A DNA stretch of 64,000 bases from Desulfobacterales bacterium (lineage in GTDB: Bacteria > Desulfobacterota > Desulfobacteria > Desulfobacterales > JAFDDL01). Positions 8,669-18,311 of the stretch are shown here, piece by piece. The stretch lies in assembly GCA_034003325.1 (NCBI GenBank), contig JAVEYW010000003.1, positions 124,001 to 188,000 on the forward strand. The letters are read 5' to 3'. The notes beneath the pieces were generated by a model. It was given only the letters and a program-made list of their open reading frames with translations, ran no database searches and had not been told where the DNA came from. Position 1 is the stretch's first letter; the number at the start of each line of letters is the position of its first letter. The position numbers and the translations under genes were made by a program.

Positions 8669-9562
8669 ATGTTTGACCTAACGGCCTATCTGTCTGAAAA
8701 ACGGAAGGGGATTAATCATGCACTTGATGAAATTTTAGATAAGTCCACTTTTTCGGGACGATTATCCGATGCCATGAAATATGCAGTGACGGCGGGCGGA
8801 AAACGACTTCGACCCATTTTATGCGTTGCGGCCGCCGAAGCGGTTGGTGACACCGATTCGGGGGCCCTACTCCGAGCCGCTTGTGCATTAGAGCTTATCC
8901 ATACCTACTCGCTTATTCATGATGATCTGCCGGCAATGGATAATGATGTGCTCAGGCGGGGAAAACCGACTTGCCACATTGAATTTGATGCGGCTACGGC
9001 CATTTTGGCCGGCGATGCGCTGTTGACCCTGTCATTTGAAGTGTTGACCACTGCCTATATCCCGGAAACCACCCCTCTGGAAACGTGGCTTTTTATAATT
9101 CAAAGCATTGCCGGAGCGGCCGGACCAAGGGGGATGGTGGAAGGGCAAATGCGGGACGTCGCAGCCGAGGGGCGCCTAATAGCCGTCGATGAGCTGGAGG
9201 CGATTCATCGTTTAAAGACCGGTGCGTTGATCACTGCATCTGTAATTGCCGGCGCGGCAATTGCGGGCGCCACTCCGGCTCAAACTGAACAGTTACAAAC
9301 CTATGCGCAAAACATCGGTATTGCCTTTCAAGTGACCGATGATATTTTAAATGTGGAAGGCGACATGCTTCTAATGGGCAAGTCGGTGGGAACCGACCAG
9401 GCCCATCGCAAAAACACCTTTCCGTCCATCTGCGGTATGGCCGCCTCAAAGAAAAAGGTGAGCGTACTGGTGGACAATGCCTTGCAAGCGCTTTCCATTT
9501 TTGATAGCAGGGCTGAACCGCTTCGCGCGATTGCAACTTATATTATTGACAGAAAAAGGTAA
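8669..9562 (+). CDS. ispA: Polyprenyl (farnesyl/geranylgeranyl) diphosphate synthase
   Basis: 297 residues of the trans-isoprenyl diphosphate synthase family, which condenses IPP with allylic diphosphates. The first aspartate-rich motif is in HDDLPAMDND (about residue 85). The second is DDILN, where the last Asp of the classic DDxxD is Asn; as I recall, some related short-chain synthases share this. TAGGKRLRP supplies the IPP-binding Lys and Arg. Chain length is probably C15, by similarity to IspA. The ATG at 8669 is favoured over 8657 because an ATGAGG stretch sits at ribosome-site distance. The gene lies between xseB and dxs. Confidence 0.92.
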   Translation: MFDLTAYLSEKRKGINHALDEILDKSTFSGRLSDAMKYAVTAGGKRLRPILCVAAAEAVGDTDSGALLRAACALELIHTYSLIHDDLPAMDNDVLRRGKPTCHIEFDAATAILAGDALLTLSFEVLTTAYIPETTPLETWLFIIQSIAGAAGPRGMVEGQMRDVAAEGRLIAVDELEAIHRLKTGALITASVIAGAAIAGATPAQTEQLQTYAQNIGIAFQVTDDILNVEGDMLLMGKSVGTDQAHRKNTFPSICGMAASKKKVSVLVDNALQALSIFDSRAEPLRAIATYIIDRKR

Positions 9563-9632
9563 ACGACGTCTCGAAGGTGGTTCGTTTCATTAACTTTTTT
9601 TATCAACCTACGGTGCTGGAGTTTCCTGAAAT

Positions 9633-11528
9633 TTGAGTTATCTGGACAAAATTAATTCCCCGATCGATCTTAAAGCGTTGCCGCGCACAGCCCTCCCCGA
9701 CTTGGCGCAAGAGATTCGAAACGTTATCGTGGAGGTGGTTTCCAAATCAGGGGGACATCTGGCTTCAAGCTTGGGGGCTGTCGAGCTGGCCATTGCGATT
9801 CACTATGTTTTCGATACACCGACGGATAAGGTTATCTGGGATGTCGGCCATCAAGCTTATGCACACAAATTGTTGACCGGAAGACGGGATCAATTCCAAA
9901 CCCTTCGTCAATATAAGGGGCTTGCCGGCTTTACCCGCATGAGCGAAAGTCCTTATGACGCCTTTACAACCGGCCATAGCAGCACGTCTATATCCGCAGG
10001 ACTGGGAATGGCTTGCGCCAAACGCATGAAAGAGGAAGATGCCAAGGTTGTCGCCGTTATCGGTGATGGATCAATGACTGCGGGAATCGCCTATGAAGGC
10101 CTTAATCAAGCCGGCGGCATTCATAAGGATTTGATTGTTATACTCAATGACAATGATATGTCCATTGCCAAAAACGTCGGGGCGCTATCGTCCTTTTTAA
10201 GCCGGGCCTTTTCCAAAAAAAGACTTCAAGGCTTCAAGAAGGAAATAGGAGAATTTTTGAAATCATTGCCGAAAATTGGTGATGATGTCTATAATTTCGC
10301 TAAACGCTCCGAAGACTCATTCAAGACATTTATAACACCCGGTATGCTCTTTGAGGCATTCAATTTTGACTACTTTGGCCCGATAAACGGTCACCGTCTG
10401 AATCATTTAATCGATATATTGCAAAATGTGAAATACCTGAACGAGCCGGTTCTGCTGCATGTCACGACCAAAAAAGGCAAAGGGTATTTACCCGCCGAGA
10501 AAAATCCCGTCTACTTTCACGGAGTGGGATGCTTTGAAGTGAAAACGGGTGCCAGCCTTAAAGAGTATTGCGGCATACCGTCTTATACGCAGATTTTCGG
10601 GGACACCATGGTCAAGCTTGCCCAAAACGATTCCCGGATTGTGGCAGTGACGGCTGCCATGCCGGAAGGCACCGGTCTTGTTAAATTCGCGGAAACCTTT
10701 CCGGATCGTTTTTTCGATGTCGGAATTGCCGAACAGCACGGCGTGACCTTTGCGGCAGGCCTGGCGGCTGAAGGCCTTAAGCCCGTGGTAGCGATTTATT
10801 CCACTTTTCTACAGCGGGCTTATGACCAGATTCTTCATGATGTGTGCATCGAATCCTTACCCGTGGTATTTGCATTGGATCGGGGCGGGATTGTCGGAGA
10901 AGACGGTTCGACGCATAACGGCCTGTTTGACTTGTCTTTTCTAAGAAGCCTTCCCAACATGGTGCTTATGGCGCCAAAGGACGAAAACGAGTTGGCCCGA
11001 ATGATTAGAACCGCCCTGGAACATTCCGGCCCCATCGCATTTCGATACCCGCGCGGAAGCGCTACCGGTGTTCCTGTCGATTCGAACATCACCCCTATTC
11101 CCATAGGCGAAGCAGAGCAACTCACCGATGGAAATGATATTTTAGTTCTTGCCGTTGGTTATTCCGTCCAGGAAGCGCTTACCGCAGCAGAGAGATTATC
11201 CAAAGACGGCATTGGTGCTACCGTCGTCAATTGCCGTTTTATAAAACCACTCGATTCAAACTTAATCTGCCGCTTGGCAATGAAAATACCCCGGATTATC
11301 ACCGTGGAGGAAAATGTACGCCAAGGCGGTTTCGGAAGTGCCGTCCTGGAATGTTTAAGTGACCGGGGAGTTACCGGCTTTCAGATGAAGCGTATCGGCA
11401 TCGCAGATCATTTCGTTGAACATGGTCCTCAGAAAATGCTTCGTTCGTTGCATGGAATCGATGCCGATGCAATTGTCCATGCGGCCGGCGAACTATTACA
11501 AAAAGACTCATCGCCATTCCTTTTATGA
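9633..11528 (+). CDS. dxs: 1-deoxy-D-xylulose-5-phosphate synthase
   Basis: 631 residues. A thiamine-diphosphate enzyme that joins pyruvate and glyceraldehyde 3-phosphate, the first committed step of the MEP pathway. Visible motifs are [25 protein letters not shown], the TPP/Mg [18 protein letters not shown] region, [23 protein letters not shown], and [17 protein letters not shown] with the catalytic glutamate. The C-terminal transketolase-like domain is intact. The start is a TTG at 9633: a stop codon lies two codons upstream, and the following residues [13 protein letters not shown] match the normal Dxs N-terminus. A GGAG lies 12 bases before it. Its last four bases overlap the tlyA start. 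Confidence 0.96.
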   Translation: MSYLDKINSPIDLKALPRTALPDLAQEIRNVIVEVVSKSGGHLASSLGAVELAIAIHYVFDTPTDKVIWDVGHQAYAHKLLTGRRDQFQTLRQYKGLAGFTRMSESPYDAFTTGHSSTSISAGLGMACAKRMKEEDAKVVAVIGDGSMTAGIAYEGLNQAGGIHKDLIVILNDNDMSIAKNVGALSSFLSRAFSKKRLQGFKKEIGEFLKSLPKIGDDVYNFAKRSEDSFKTFITPGMLFEAFNFDYFGPINGHRLNHLIDILQNVKYLNEPVLLHVTTKKGKGYLPAEKNPVYFHGVGCFEVKTGASLKEYCGIPSYTQIFGDTMVKLAQNDSRIVAVTAAMPEGTGLVKFAETFPDRFFDVGIAEQHGVTFAAGLAAEGLKPVVAIYSTFLQRAYDQILHDVCIESLPVVFALDRGGIVGEDGSTHNGLFDLSFLRSLPNMVLMAPKDENELARMIRTALEHSGPIAFRYPRGSATGVPVDSNITPIPIGEAEQLTDGNDILVLAVGYSVQEALTAAERLSKDGIGATVVNCRFIKPLDSNLICRLAMKIPRIITVEENVRQGGFGSAVLECLSDRGVTGFQMKRIGIADHFVEHGPQKMLRSLHGIDADAIVHAAGELLQKDSSPFLL

Positions 11529-12262
11529 CAGAAAAAAGAATAAGACTTGATCGATACCTGGTTGAAAAAGGACTGGTTTCAAGTCGTGAACGCGCGCACG
11601 ACAGAATCCTCGCCGGCGATGTGCTTATCAACCGGTTTCCCGTTGATAAACCCGCAACGCTGGTAACCATCAATTCTCATGTTGAACTAAAGGGTTCGGA
11701 TATTCCCTATGTCAGTCGCGGTGGGCTGAAATTGGAAGCCGCCTTGAAAGCTTTTCCGGTGAGTGTTCAAGATACCGATTGCCTGGACATCGGCGCATCC
11801 ACCGGCGGATTTACGGACTGTTTGCTGCAGCATGGCGCTCGCCGCGTTTATGCAGTGGATGTCGGATACGGCCAACTGGCATGGAAATTACGGCAAGACC
11901 CGCGTGTCGTGGTGCTTGAGCGACAAAATATTCGCCATTTACCCGCAAACAAAATTGAAGCGCATGTGGATGTAGTTACTATCGATGTTTCTTTTATCTC
12001 TTTAAAGATAGTGGTTCCGGCGGCACTGAAATTTATGAAGGAAGATGCATTCATTCTGGCGCTGATCAAACCCCAGTTTGAAGTGGGACGGGGCCATGTC
12101 GGCAAAGGCGGTGTGGTTCGAAACAAGGCGCAACATGATGCCGTGATTCATGATTTAAGTCTCTTTTTTCAAAAAATCGGCTTATGCGCCAACCATCCGA
12201 TTCCATCCCCGATTCTGGGCCCCAAGGGAAACCGGGAGTTTATCATTCGGTTAACGCGTTAA
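11525..12262 (+). CDS. tlyA: TlyA-family rRNA 2'-O-methyltransferase
   Basis: 245 residues. An N-terminal S4 RNA-binding domain ([18 protein letters not shown], about residues 7-65) is followed by an FtsJ/RrmJ-type AdoMet domain with [23 protein letters not shown] and IDVSFISL. TlyA proteins methylate ribosomal RNA 2'-hydroxyls; the length suggests the shorter, bacterial hemolysin A-like group, whose exact target site I cannot assign. It overlaps dxs by ATGA, indicating translational coupling, and closes the xseA-tlyA operon. Confidence 0.9.
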   Translation: MTEKRIRLDRYLVEKGLVSSRERAHDRILAGDVLINRFPVDKPATLVTINSHVELKGSDIPYVSRGGLKLEAALKAFPVSVQDTDCLDIGASTGGFTDCLLQHGARRVYAVDVGYGQLAWKLRQDPRVVVLERQNIRHLPANKIEAHVDVVTIDVSFISLKIVVPAALKFMKEDAFILALIKPQFEVGRGHVGKGGVVRNKAQHDAVIHDLSLFFQKIGLCANHPIPSPILGPKGNREFIIRLTR

Positions 12263-12404
12263 GCCAATCAGGATTCCGTGATTCATGCGCACCGGCCCTT
12301 TTTTCCCTTGATTTTTCCGGATGATGTGGATAAAAATCACAATTTTAACACTTATTCATATCCATAGCGGGGAGCCAACATATTTTTTGCAGAGAGGAGA
12401 TTAA

Positions 12405-14477
12405 GTGACTGAAATGGTTGATAAAATCAGAAGCATCGCACTCGTCGCGCATGGCGGCGCCGGGAAAACTTCCCTTGCCGAGGTCTTGTTATACAATAAC
12501 GGACTGACCAACAGGCTGGGCAAGGTGGAAGAAGGCAACACCGTGATGGATTTCGAGCCGGAGGAAATCAAACGACGATCGAGTATCAGTACCGGAATTC
12601 ATCAATTCCCCTGGAAGAAACATACAATCAATATTCTGGACACGCCCGGCGATCAGAACTTTTTCACGGATACCAAAAGCTGCATGCAGGCTGTTGATGG
12701 GATTGTAATGGTCATTGATGCAGTCGATGGCGTGAAAGTTCAAACGGAAATGGGATGGGACTTTGCGGAAGAATTCGGTCTCCCCGTAGTTATTTTTATC
12801 AACAAGCTAGACCGGGAACGGTCTGATTTTTCCAGGGCGTTTGAGGATGCGGCGCAATGCTTCACGCCAAAACCCATTGTCACACAACTACCCATCGGCT
12901 CGGAAGCTGACTTTAAAGGTCTTGTCGATTTGGTGAATATGAAGGCATACATTTATGACGAAAAAGGAAAGGCCTCTGCAATCCCTATCCCCGCTGACAT
13001 GACGGATAGCGTAGAAGCTGCGCGGGAAGCCTTGATTGAAAACGTCGCCGAAGCCGATGACGCGCTGCTTGAAAGATATCTTGAAGGAGAATCCTTAACG
13101 GATGAGGAAATAAAATCGGCCTTGAAAACCGGCACCCTCTCCAGAACTTTCGTGCCGGTGATCTGCGGTTCCGCCACACAAAATATCGGGATTGATTTAT
13201 TGTCTGATTTTATAGTCAATTGTATGCCCTCTCCGATCGATCGCGGCGGTTTTAAGGCGATGGACGAAGCCGGGAAAAATGAGATTGAATGTACACCGGA
13301 CCCCGCGGCCCCCTTTTCCGCTTTTGTTTTTAAAACCATTACAGATCCTTATGCGGGACGGTTATCGGTCTTTCGCGTCGTATCCGGTTCCATCGGCGGA
13401 GACGGCACGTTTTATAATACCAATAAAGGAATTAAAGAACGATACAGCCAACTGCTTCGTCTGGCCGGAAAGGAACAAAAACCTGCTGAAGCAGCCGGTC
13501 CCGGATCGATTGCGGCAGTGGCCAAACTTAAGGATACCAGCACCGGAGACACCCTTTGCGCGGAGAATAGAAAAGTTCGGTTTCAATGCGCGGAAGCGCT
13601 TCCCACACTTATCTCATTTGCAGTCGAGGCAAAAAACAAGGGCGATGAGGATAAAGTGTTTTCTTCCCTGAATAAGTTGCTGGAAGAAGATATCGCCTTG
13701 AAATTGACTCGCAACTCGGAAACCAAGGAGATTCTGTTAGCCGGGCGCGGGGAAATTCATATCGAAACCGCGGTTGAAAAGGTGAAACGCAAATTTAATG
13801 TTGAAGTGAATTTAAATCCGCCAAAGGTTCCCTATCGTGAAACCATTAAAAAGAAAGTGCGGGTTCAAGGTCGCCACAAAAAGCAGACAGGTGGTCACGG
13901 CCAATTCGGAGATTGCTGGATTCAAATGGAACCACTGCCCCGCGGGGCCGGGTTTGAATTTGTGGATGGAATTGTCGGGGGTGTTATTCCCAAGACCTAC
14001 ATTCCGGCAGTTGAAAAAGGCATCATTGATGCCTCTGCAAAAGGCATTTTGGCGGGGTATCCCATGGTTGATTTCAAGGTCATTCTAGATGACGGCTCCT
14101 TTCATGCGGTGGATTCGTCCGAAATGGCATTCAAAATCGCAGGGTCACTCGCATACAAAAAAGCCCTTCAGGAGGCCAATCCAGTACTCTTGGAGCCGAT
14201 TATGACCGTTTCCATTACCACGCCCGACGAGTTTATGGGTGATATTATGGGAGATTTAAACGGACGCCGGGGGCGTGTGCTGGGCATGGACACCAAGGGG
14301 AAAAACCAGGTAATCAATGCTCATGTTCCCATGTCTGAATTTTTAACCTATGCAATGGATCTGCGATCTATTACCGGCGGCAGAGGGGTTTTTTCAATGG
14401 AGTTCTCTCATTATGATGAGGTTCCGGCTCAACTGGCCCAGAAAGTCATCGAGGCAGCCAATAAAGAAAAAGAGTAA
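12405..14477 (+). CDS. fusA: Elongation factor G-like translational GTPase
   Basis: 690 residues with all EF-G domains. The P-loop reads AHGGAGKT (residues 15-22) instead of the AHIDAGKT of the main EF-G. DTPGDQNF is the G3 motif and NKLD the G4 motif. Domain IV has GRHKKQTGGHGQFGDC and the C-terminal domain has GDIMGDLNGRRGRVLGMD. These features place it in a second EF-G lineage common in deltaproteobacteria, which may be the working factor, a recycling factor or a specialised paralogue. GTG at 12405 is chosen because GAGGAGA precedes it; ATG 12414 is an alternative. No ribosomal protein or tuf genes are adjacent, unlike the str-operon fusA. A strong hairpin follows. Confidence 0.86.
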   Translation: MTEMVDKIRSIALVAHGGAGKTSLAEVLLYNNGLTNRLGKVEEGNTVMDFEPEEIKRRSSISTGIHQFPWKKHTINILDTPGDQNFFTDTKSCMQAVDGIVMVIDAVDGVKVQTEMGWDFAEEFGLPVVIFINKLDRERSDFSRAFEDAAQCFTPKPIVTQLPIGSEADFKGLVDLVNMKAYIYDEKGKASAIPIPADMTDSVEAAREALIENVAEADDALLERYLEGESLTDEEIKSALKTGTLSRTFVPVICGSATQNIGIDLLSDFIVNCMPSPIDRGGFKAMDEAGKNEIECTPDPAAPFSAFVFKTITDPYAGRLSVFRVVSGSIGGDGTFYNTNKGIKERYSQLLRLAGKEQKPAEAAGPGSIAAVAKLKDTSTGDTLCAENRKVRFQCAEALPTLISFAVEAKNKGDEDKVFSSLNKLLEEDIALKLTRNSETKEILLAGRGEIHIETAVEKVKRKFNVEVNLNPPKVPYRETIKKKVRVQGRHKKQTGGHGQFGDCWIQMEPLPRGAGFEFVDGIVGGVIPKTYIPAVEKGIIDASAKGILAGYPMVDFKVILDDGSFHAVDSSEMAFKIAGSLAYKKALQEANPVLLEPIMTVSITTPDEFMGDIMGDLNGRRGRVLGMDTKGKNQVINAHVPMSEFLTYAMDLRSITGGRGVFSMEFSHYDEVPAQLAQKVIEAANKEKE

Positions 14478-14560
14478 GTTGTGATGTAACTGCTCAGTAG
14501 CCAGGAGACAGAATCCTGAATTCTGTATTCCTGAGTAGTTATGTTGTGATTTAAAATACG

Positions 14561-14591
14561 AAAGGCCGGTATGGTGCACATACCGGCCTTT
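14561..14591. terminator. Bidirectional terminator hairpin between convergent genes
   Basis: Twelve perfect base pairs, AAAGGCCGGTAT with ATACCGGCCTTT, around the loop GGTGCAC. It lies between the EF-G-like gene (plus) and the SPL-like gene (minus, stop at 14595) and probably serves both. Confidence 0.8.
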
Positions 14592-14594
14592 CCG

Positions 14595-15698
14595 CTAGGG
14601 AAGAACCCCGCAATGCTTTGCCGCACTTGCATCCAGCATGTTTGAAAGCCCGCCATGCTCAGCAGGCGTAAATCCAAAAGACTTTTGCCACACCTCATCG
14701 TCTTCCATACATAAATACACCACCGCATTCGGCGCGAGTTCCCGAAACCAGCTCACCATTTTCCGATACAGCGCGATACGTAGCGGCTTGAAATATCGCA
14801 TTTTACCGTCTATGCCGGAAATGAACTCGCCATATACGATTTTTGATTCCTTAAAACGCCTCTGAATTATCGGTTTTAAATCGGGCATAAAGCGAAAGGT
14901 ACCGAGACTCACCCAAACGATATTGTCCGCAGAGACGTGTTTTACAATCTGTTCGACCACATATCGATACTCTTGCTCGCACCCTTCGTAAATCATCATG
15001 GGGTCAAAGTGAAAAGCCAAGGGATAGCCCCAGGCTTCGCAGGTTGATGCCGCCTTCAATCGTGCAGTCAACGAAGCGGTGCCACGTTCTTGTTTTTCGA
15101 TGACACTCAGGGCGTTTAGGGACCAGGCCATAATGGTTTTACGCTGGTGATCGATTCCCTCAAGCCCGCCGATATTGACGGTTTTGGATTTGAGCTCAAG
15201 CACCGCCCGTGATTGATGGGAAAACCTTGATACGAGAGATCTGGAAAGATTCGTTACCGGCTCCCAAATCATGCTGTCCGTAAACTCACCGGTGCCGATT
15301 CGGTGAATTCCCTTTGACGAGAAAAGATCGTCAAGTTCTTTGAACAGATTCGAGTGATTGACAAAAAATTGAAGGACGGGCGGGTGAAAATATGACTGCA
15401 AAATACAGTAAGCACAATCCATGGTGCAATAAGTGCCAATATGAAGAATCTTATATCCGCAACAAGTATAATGCGCGGTGCCCGGGCAAGACCTGACAAA
15501 TGCGCCTTTGTTGCGCGTCAGAAATAATATCTGTTTCCCCCGAGCAACAGGATCTTCTTGCCCTTTTGTTACGGCATCATAAACCGTAGCGGAAGCGTTA
15601 ACCGTTTCATGAGGAATATGAGAAAAACGGGATACGATGTCAAGGGCAACACGATCCCGAGCCACACACTGATCAATATATAGTTTTAAGGGCCGCAA
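14595..15698 (-). CDS. Spore-photoproduct-lyase-family radical SAM protein
   Basis: 367 residues. The iron-sulfur cluster motif CTMDCAYC (Cys91, 95, 98; CX3CX2C) is preceded by FLTRNKGAFVRSCPGT, and WSLNALSVIE and FHFDPMMIYEG follow. These resemble the SPL family of radical SAM enzymes, which in spore formers reverse the 5-thyminyl-5,6-dihydrothymine photoproduct by hydrogen abstraction. The rest of the window shows no sporulation genes, so the substrate in this organism is uncertain; it may be a DNA lesion or something else. No partner gene is obvious. It is convergent with the EF-G-like gene and on the same strand as the cytidylate-kinase-like gene. Confidence 0.82.
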   Translation of the reverse strand: MRPLKLYIDQCVARDRVALDIVSRFSHIPHETVNASATVYDAVTKGQEDPVARGKQILFLTRNKGAFVRSCPGTAHYTCCGYKILHIGTYCTMDCAYCILQSYFHPPVLQFFVNHSNLFKELDDLFSSKGIHRIGTGEFTDSMIWEPVTNLSRSLVSRFSHQSRAVLELKSKTVNIGGLEGIDHQRKTIMAWSLNALSVIEKQERGTASLTARLKAASTCEAWGYPLAFHFDPMMIYEGCEQEYRYVVEQIVKHVSADNIVWVSLGTFRFMPDLKPIIQRRFKESKIVYGEFISGIDGKMRYFKPLRIALYRKMVSWFRELAPNAVVYLCMEDDEVWQKSFGFTPAEHGGLSNMLDASAAKHCGVLP

Positions 15699-15747
15699 TA
15701 AAAATAATCCGGATCCAAGTTGTCTTATAACAGCTGATCGTTTTCAG

Positions 15748-16362
15748 TTATAATGCGGCCACCAGTTGGCAAACCAGATCACACGCGGTTTTAAGATCCA
15801 CCTTGCTTGTGTTAATAACCATGTCATATAGTCCGGGCTCATCGTAGTCTTCTTTTCCAAATTTCTTATATAAACCACTTCGCCGTTTATCTTCTGTAAG
15901 AATCGATTGCAACGCTTGTTTGTGTGAGAGGTTATATTTATTTTCAATAAATTCGATTCGGTCGTCTTTTTCGGCGACCAATAACACACTAATGACGCCT
16001 TTGCGTTCTTTTAAAATATACTGGCTTCCGCGACCGATAATAACGGCATTTCCCTCATCCGCTATTTTTGTAATAATTTTATCAAGAAGATCGACATATA
16101 TTACTTCGTCAATGTACCCATGTTCATCCGATAGGATTCGATCTACAAGTGATTTGGACACCAATCCGGATAAAATTTTCTGAAATGTGCCGCCTGCCTC
16201 TTTTTCCATTGCTTTTACCCAATCAGTCGAGACCTTGGCCTTTTCCGCAACCATCGTCAAAATTTCACTATCAAAAAGAGTGTATCCGTTTTTTTGGGCG
16301 ATCATTTTTCCCAATGTCAATCCACCCGCCCCAAATTGGCGTGAAATGGTCACAACCCCCAT
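15748..16362 (-). CDS. Cytidylate-kinase-like family protein
   Basis: 204 residues. The N-terminus GVVTISRQFGAGGLTLGKMIA is a P-loop variant (GAGG without the usual GK[ST]) typical of the cytidylate kinase-like family; IIGRGSQYIL and DDRIEFI are further conserved patches. A C-terminal YDMVINTSKVDLKTA matches the nucleoside monophosphate kinase core. It may phosphorylate CMP or be a regulatory homologue; it does not look like the standard Cmk. The ATG at 16362 has GGAGGAG six bases before it, so the longer open frame beginning at 16389 is rejected. It lies 49 bases upstream of the SPL-like gene. Confidence 0.8.
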   Translation of the reverse strand: MGVVTISRQFGAGGLTLGKMIAQKNGYTLFDSEILTMVAEKAKVSTDWVKAMEKEAGGTFQKILSGLVSKSLVDRILSDEHGYIDEVIYVDLLDKIITKIADEGNAVIIGRGSQYILKERKGVISVLLVAEKDDRIEFIENKYNLSHKQALQSILTEDKRRSGLYKKFGKEDYDEPGLYDMVINTSKVDLKTACDLVCQLVAAL

Positions 16363-16545
16363 ATATCTCCTCCTCGTAGTTGAAAACACACCGGCTCAAC
16401 ATTATTATCGGCGTTAGAATAACGCCATGCTTTTCCTTTATCATGATAATTTGCATAGATCAAAAAAAAATCATGCTGAATAGCAGCATCTGATCATTGG
16501 GGGGCGATAAGATAAGAAGATGCAAACGGGTCTTGTCGCTTCCGG

Positions 16546-17208
16546 TTACAATCCGGGAATTGTTTTTGAAGTCACTGGCTCCATCCGACTAATACCACGT
16601 GAAAAAATCTCAAAGGCGCTGTCTAATGTTTGCAGGGCACGGCTTTGCTCGTGGTCGCCACGTTGACTTTCATCAAACAGAACCGCGCCCGAAAAAAGTG
16701 CCCAAAGTACGGAGGCAACGCTATTGGCCGGTCGGTCGATAAATACGCCGGAAACAATGCCTTTTGCCAAAATATCGGCCATGATACTGACAATTCTGCA
16801 TGTGTATGCATCGATCTCCGCAACAAGCTCATCGGTTAAGTTTCTAAGCATATCGCTTGCCTGAAGACGAAACGTATTGATTAGTATCCAAGAATCGAAG
16901 GCGCAGGCATCGTATAACACATCTTTTAACGCTATAAGTCGCAGATCAGGGGAAAGCTCGGTCTCAGAACATAGTTTTTCCAGGCGCGCAATGAGATATT
17001 TTAGGATTTTAATGGACAGTGCGGCAAAAAGTTCGTCCTTGTTTTTAAAATATAAGTAGAGTGTTCCAGGGCTTAACTCTGCTTCTGTTGCTATTTCCTC
17101 GATTGTCGCTCGGCTAAATCCTTTGGCCGCAAAAAGCTTCTTGGCAGCAACCATAATTTGTTGGCGCCGGTGTTCCTTTTCGCGCTTTTTTCTTTCATGT
17201 ATGCCCAT
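16546..17208 (-). CDS. TetR/AcrR-family transcriptional regulator
   Basis: 220 residues. The basic N-terminus is followed by a TetR helix-turn-helix (IMVAAKKLFAAKGFSRATIEEIA then SPGTLYLYFKNKDELFAA, about residues 18-64). The C-terminal ligand-binding half is helical, and its ligand cannot be inferred. TetR proteins usually repress their own or a neighbouring operon. No transporter or enzyme target is adjacent; the upstream gene is the ParB-like one on the same strand. An AT-rich imperfect palindrome lies 28 bases upstream and may be its operator. Confidence 0.87.
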   Translation of the reverse strand: MGIHERKKREKEHRRQQIMVAAKKLFAAKGFSRATIEEIATEAELSPGTLYLYFKNKDELFAALSIKILKYLIARLEKLCSETELSPDLRLIALKDVLYDACAFDSWILINTFRLQASDMLRNLTDELVAEIDAYTCRIVSIMADILAKGIVSGVFIDRPANSVASVLWALFSGAVLFDESQRGDHEQSRALQTLDSAFEIFSRGISRMEPVTSKTIPGL

Positions 17209-17236
17209 ATAAATAATGAACTGTATTTATTTCTTA

Positions 17237-17260
17237 AAATACTATGTAAAATATGTATTT
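17237..17260. promoter_or_regulatory. Possible TetR operator palindrome
   Basis: Inverted repeat AAATAC ... GTATTT with partly symmetric TATG/ATAT centre, within the 5' region of the TetR gene. Assigned by position and symmetry only. Confidence 0.3.
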
Positions 17261-17342
17261 AAATTTGTCAAGCGAATGGCCCCAAAACAATTTGTTTTAT
17301 CCAAATATTCAGGTTGTTAGTAGGTTGCCGAGGGAATAATGT

Positions 17343-18311
17343 CTATTTTGTCGAGTCGATAAGATTACAAAAATCGGGATGGGATAGAAGGCGATCTATG
17401 GTTTTTATATGTTTTTTTAGATCGTGTGGATTTGAAAAAGACAGATTGAGTGTGTAGTGGGTGCCTTCAAAATCCGGTGGCGGGATTAATTTTGCGGTAT
17501 GGCCGAGCTGTAGGGACTTGAGCAGGATCTCATAGGCAGTTTTTGCCTGCGTGATGGCTGGAAAACGTTTTCGTTTCAGATAGGTTCGAATCATATCGGT
17601 TTTTCTGGCGCGATCAAGATTCGAATCATTCAATGCGGATTGGATGGCCTCGTCCTTTAAGACCGAAAGAATAGAACGATCCTCCCTAAGTGAGATTTCC
17701 TGCATCAATGTAATTATTTCTCTTTGCTTGCTCAGGCTGATTTTCAACCTGTTAAACAGAGTCGCGAACATTTTGGCAGTGTTCGGGTCAAACGCAGCCA
17801 GCATCAGCGCGACGGACAAAGAAATATCGTTTGATAGGATGCCTTCTTGAATCTCCAGAGACAATTGACAAACCGGCACCATCTTTTCAATGAGACGGTC
17901 GTTCACAGGTAGTCCGAGCGCATTCGATATTCGAATCAACTCCTTGCTATCGCTGATCGATGAGATCAACAAGTTGATGGCTCTGGAAGCCTCAACAGGA
18001 TTAAGCGGTCTTTGACCGGCATTGTCGGCGATAGCAAGTTGGATGCATGCTAAGTGAGAGATGTTCGAATCCAAAACCTTGGCCGGCAAATCTGTCCAGC
18101 GCAATTGCGCGGCTGCAAGCACACGGCGAAAACCGCACACAATGATATATGCGCCATCTCGCGGCAGCAATATGGGAGGATTAATCATTCCGACACAACT
18201 TATGGATAACGATATATCGTTCTTTTGTCTGTCGGTTGTAATTCGATAAGTCTCCTCATCCAAATTGATTCGGGACAAGGAGACGATTTGAATATCATCA
18301 AACGACATCAT
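17343..18311 (-). CDS. ParB N-terminal-domain protein coupled to purC
   Basis: 322 residues. Residues 8-90 match a ParB/Srx-like nuclease fold: INPPILL, then [13 protein letters not shown] in the position of the GERRxRA box of ParB, and DLPAKVL. The following region (about 95-230) is helical and includes [14 protein letters not shown] and a possible helix-turn-helix with [12 protein letters not shown]. The C-terminal part is unlike chromosomal ParB, and no ParA is nearby. It begins with ATGATG inside the last codons of purC, a 14-base overlap. It is more likely a regulator or DNA-binding protein than a partition factor. Function unknown. Confidence 0.72.
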   Translation of the reverse strand: MMSFDDIQIVSLSRINLDEETYRITTDRQKNDISLSISCVGMINPPILLPRDGAYIIVCGFRRVLAAAQLRWTDLPAKVLDSNISHLACIQLAIADNAGQRPLNPVEASRAINLLISSISDSKELIRISNALGLPVNDRLIEKMVPVCQLSLEIQEGILSNDISLSVALMLAAFDPNTAKMFATLFNRLKISLSKQREIITLMQEISLREDRSILSVLKDEAIQSALNDSNLDRARKTDMIRTYLKRKRFPAITQAKTAYEILLKSLQLGHTAKLIPPPDFEGTHYTLNLSFSNPHDLKKHIKTIDRLLSHPDFCNLIDSTK

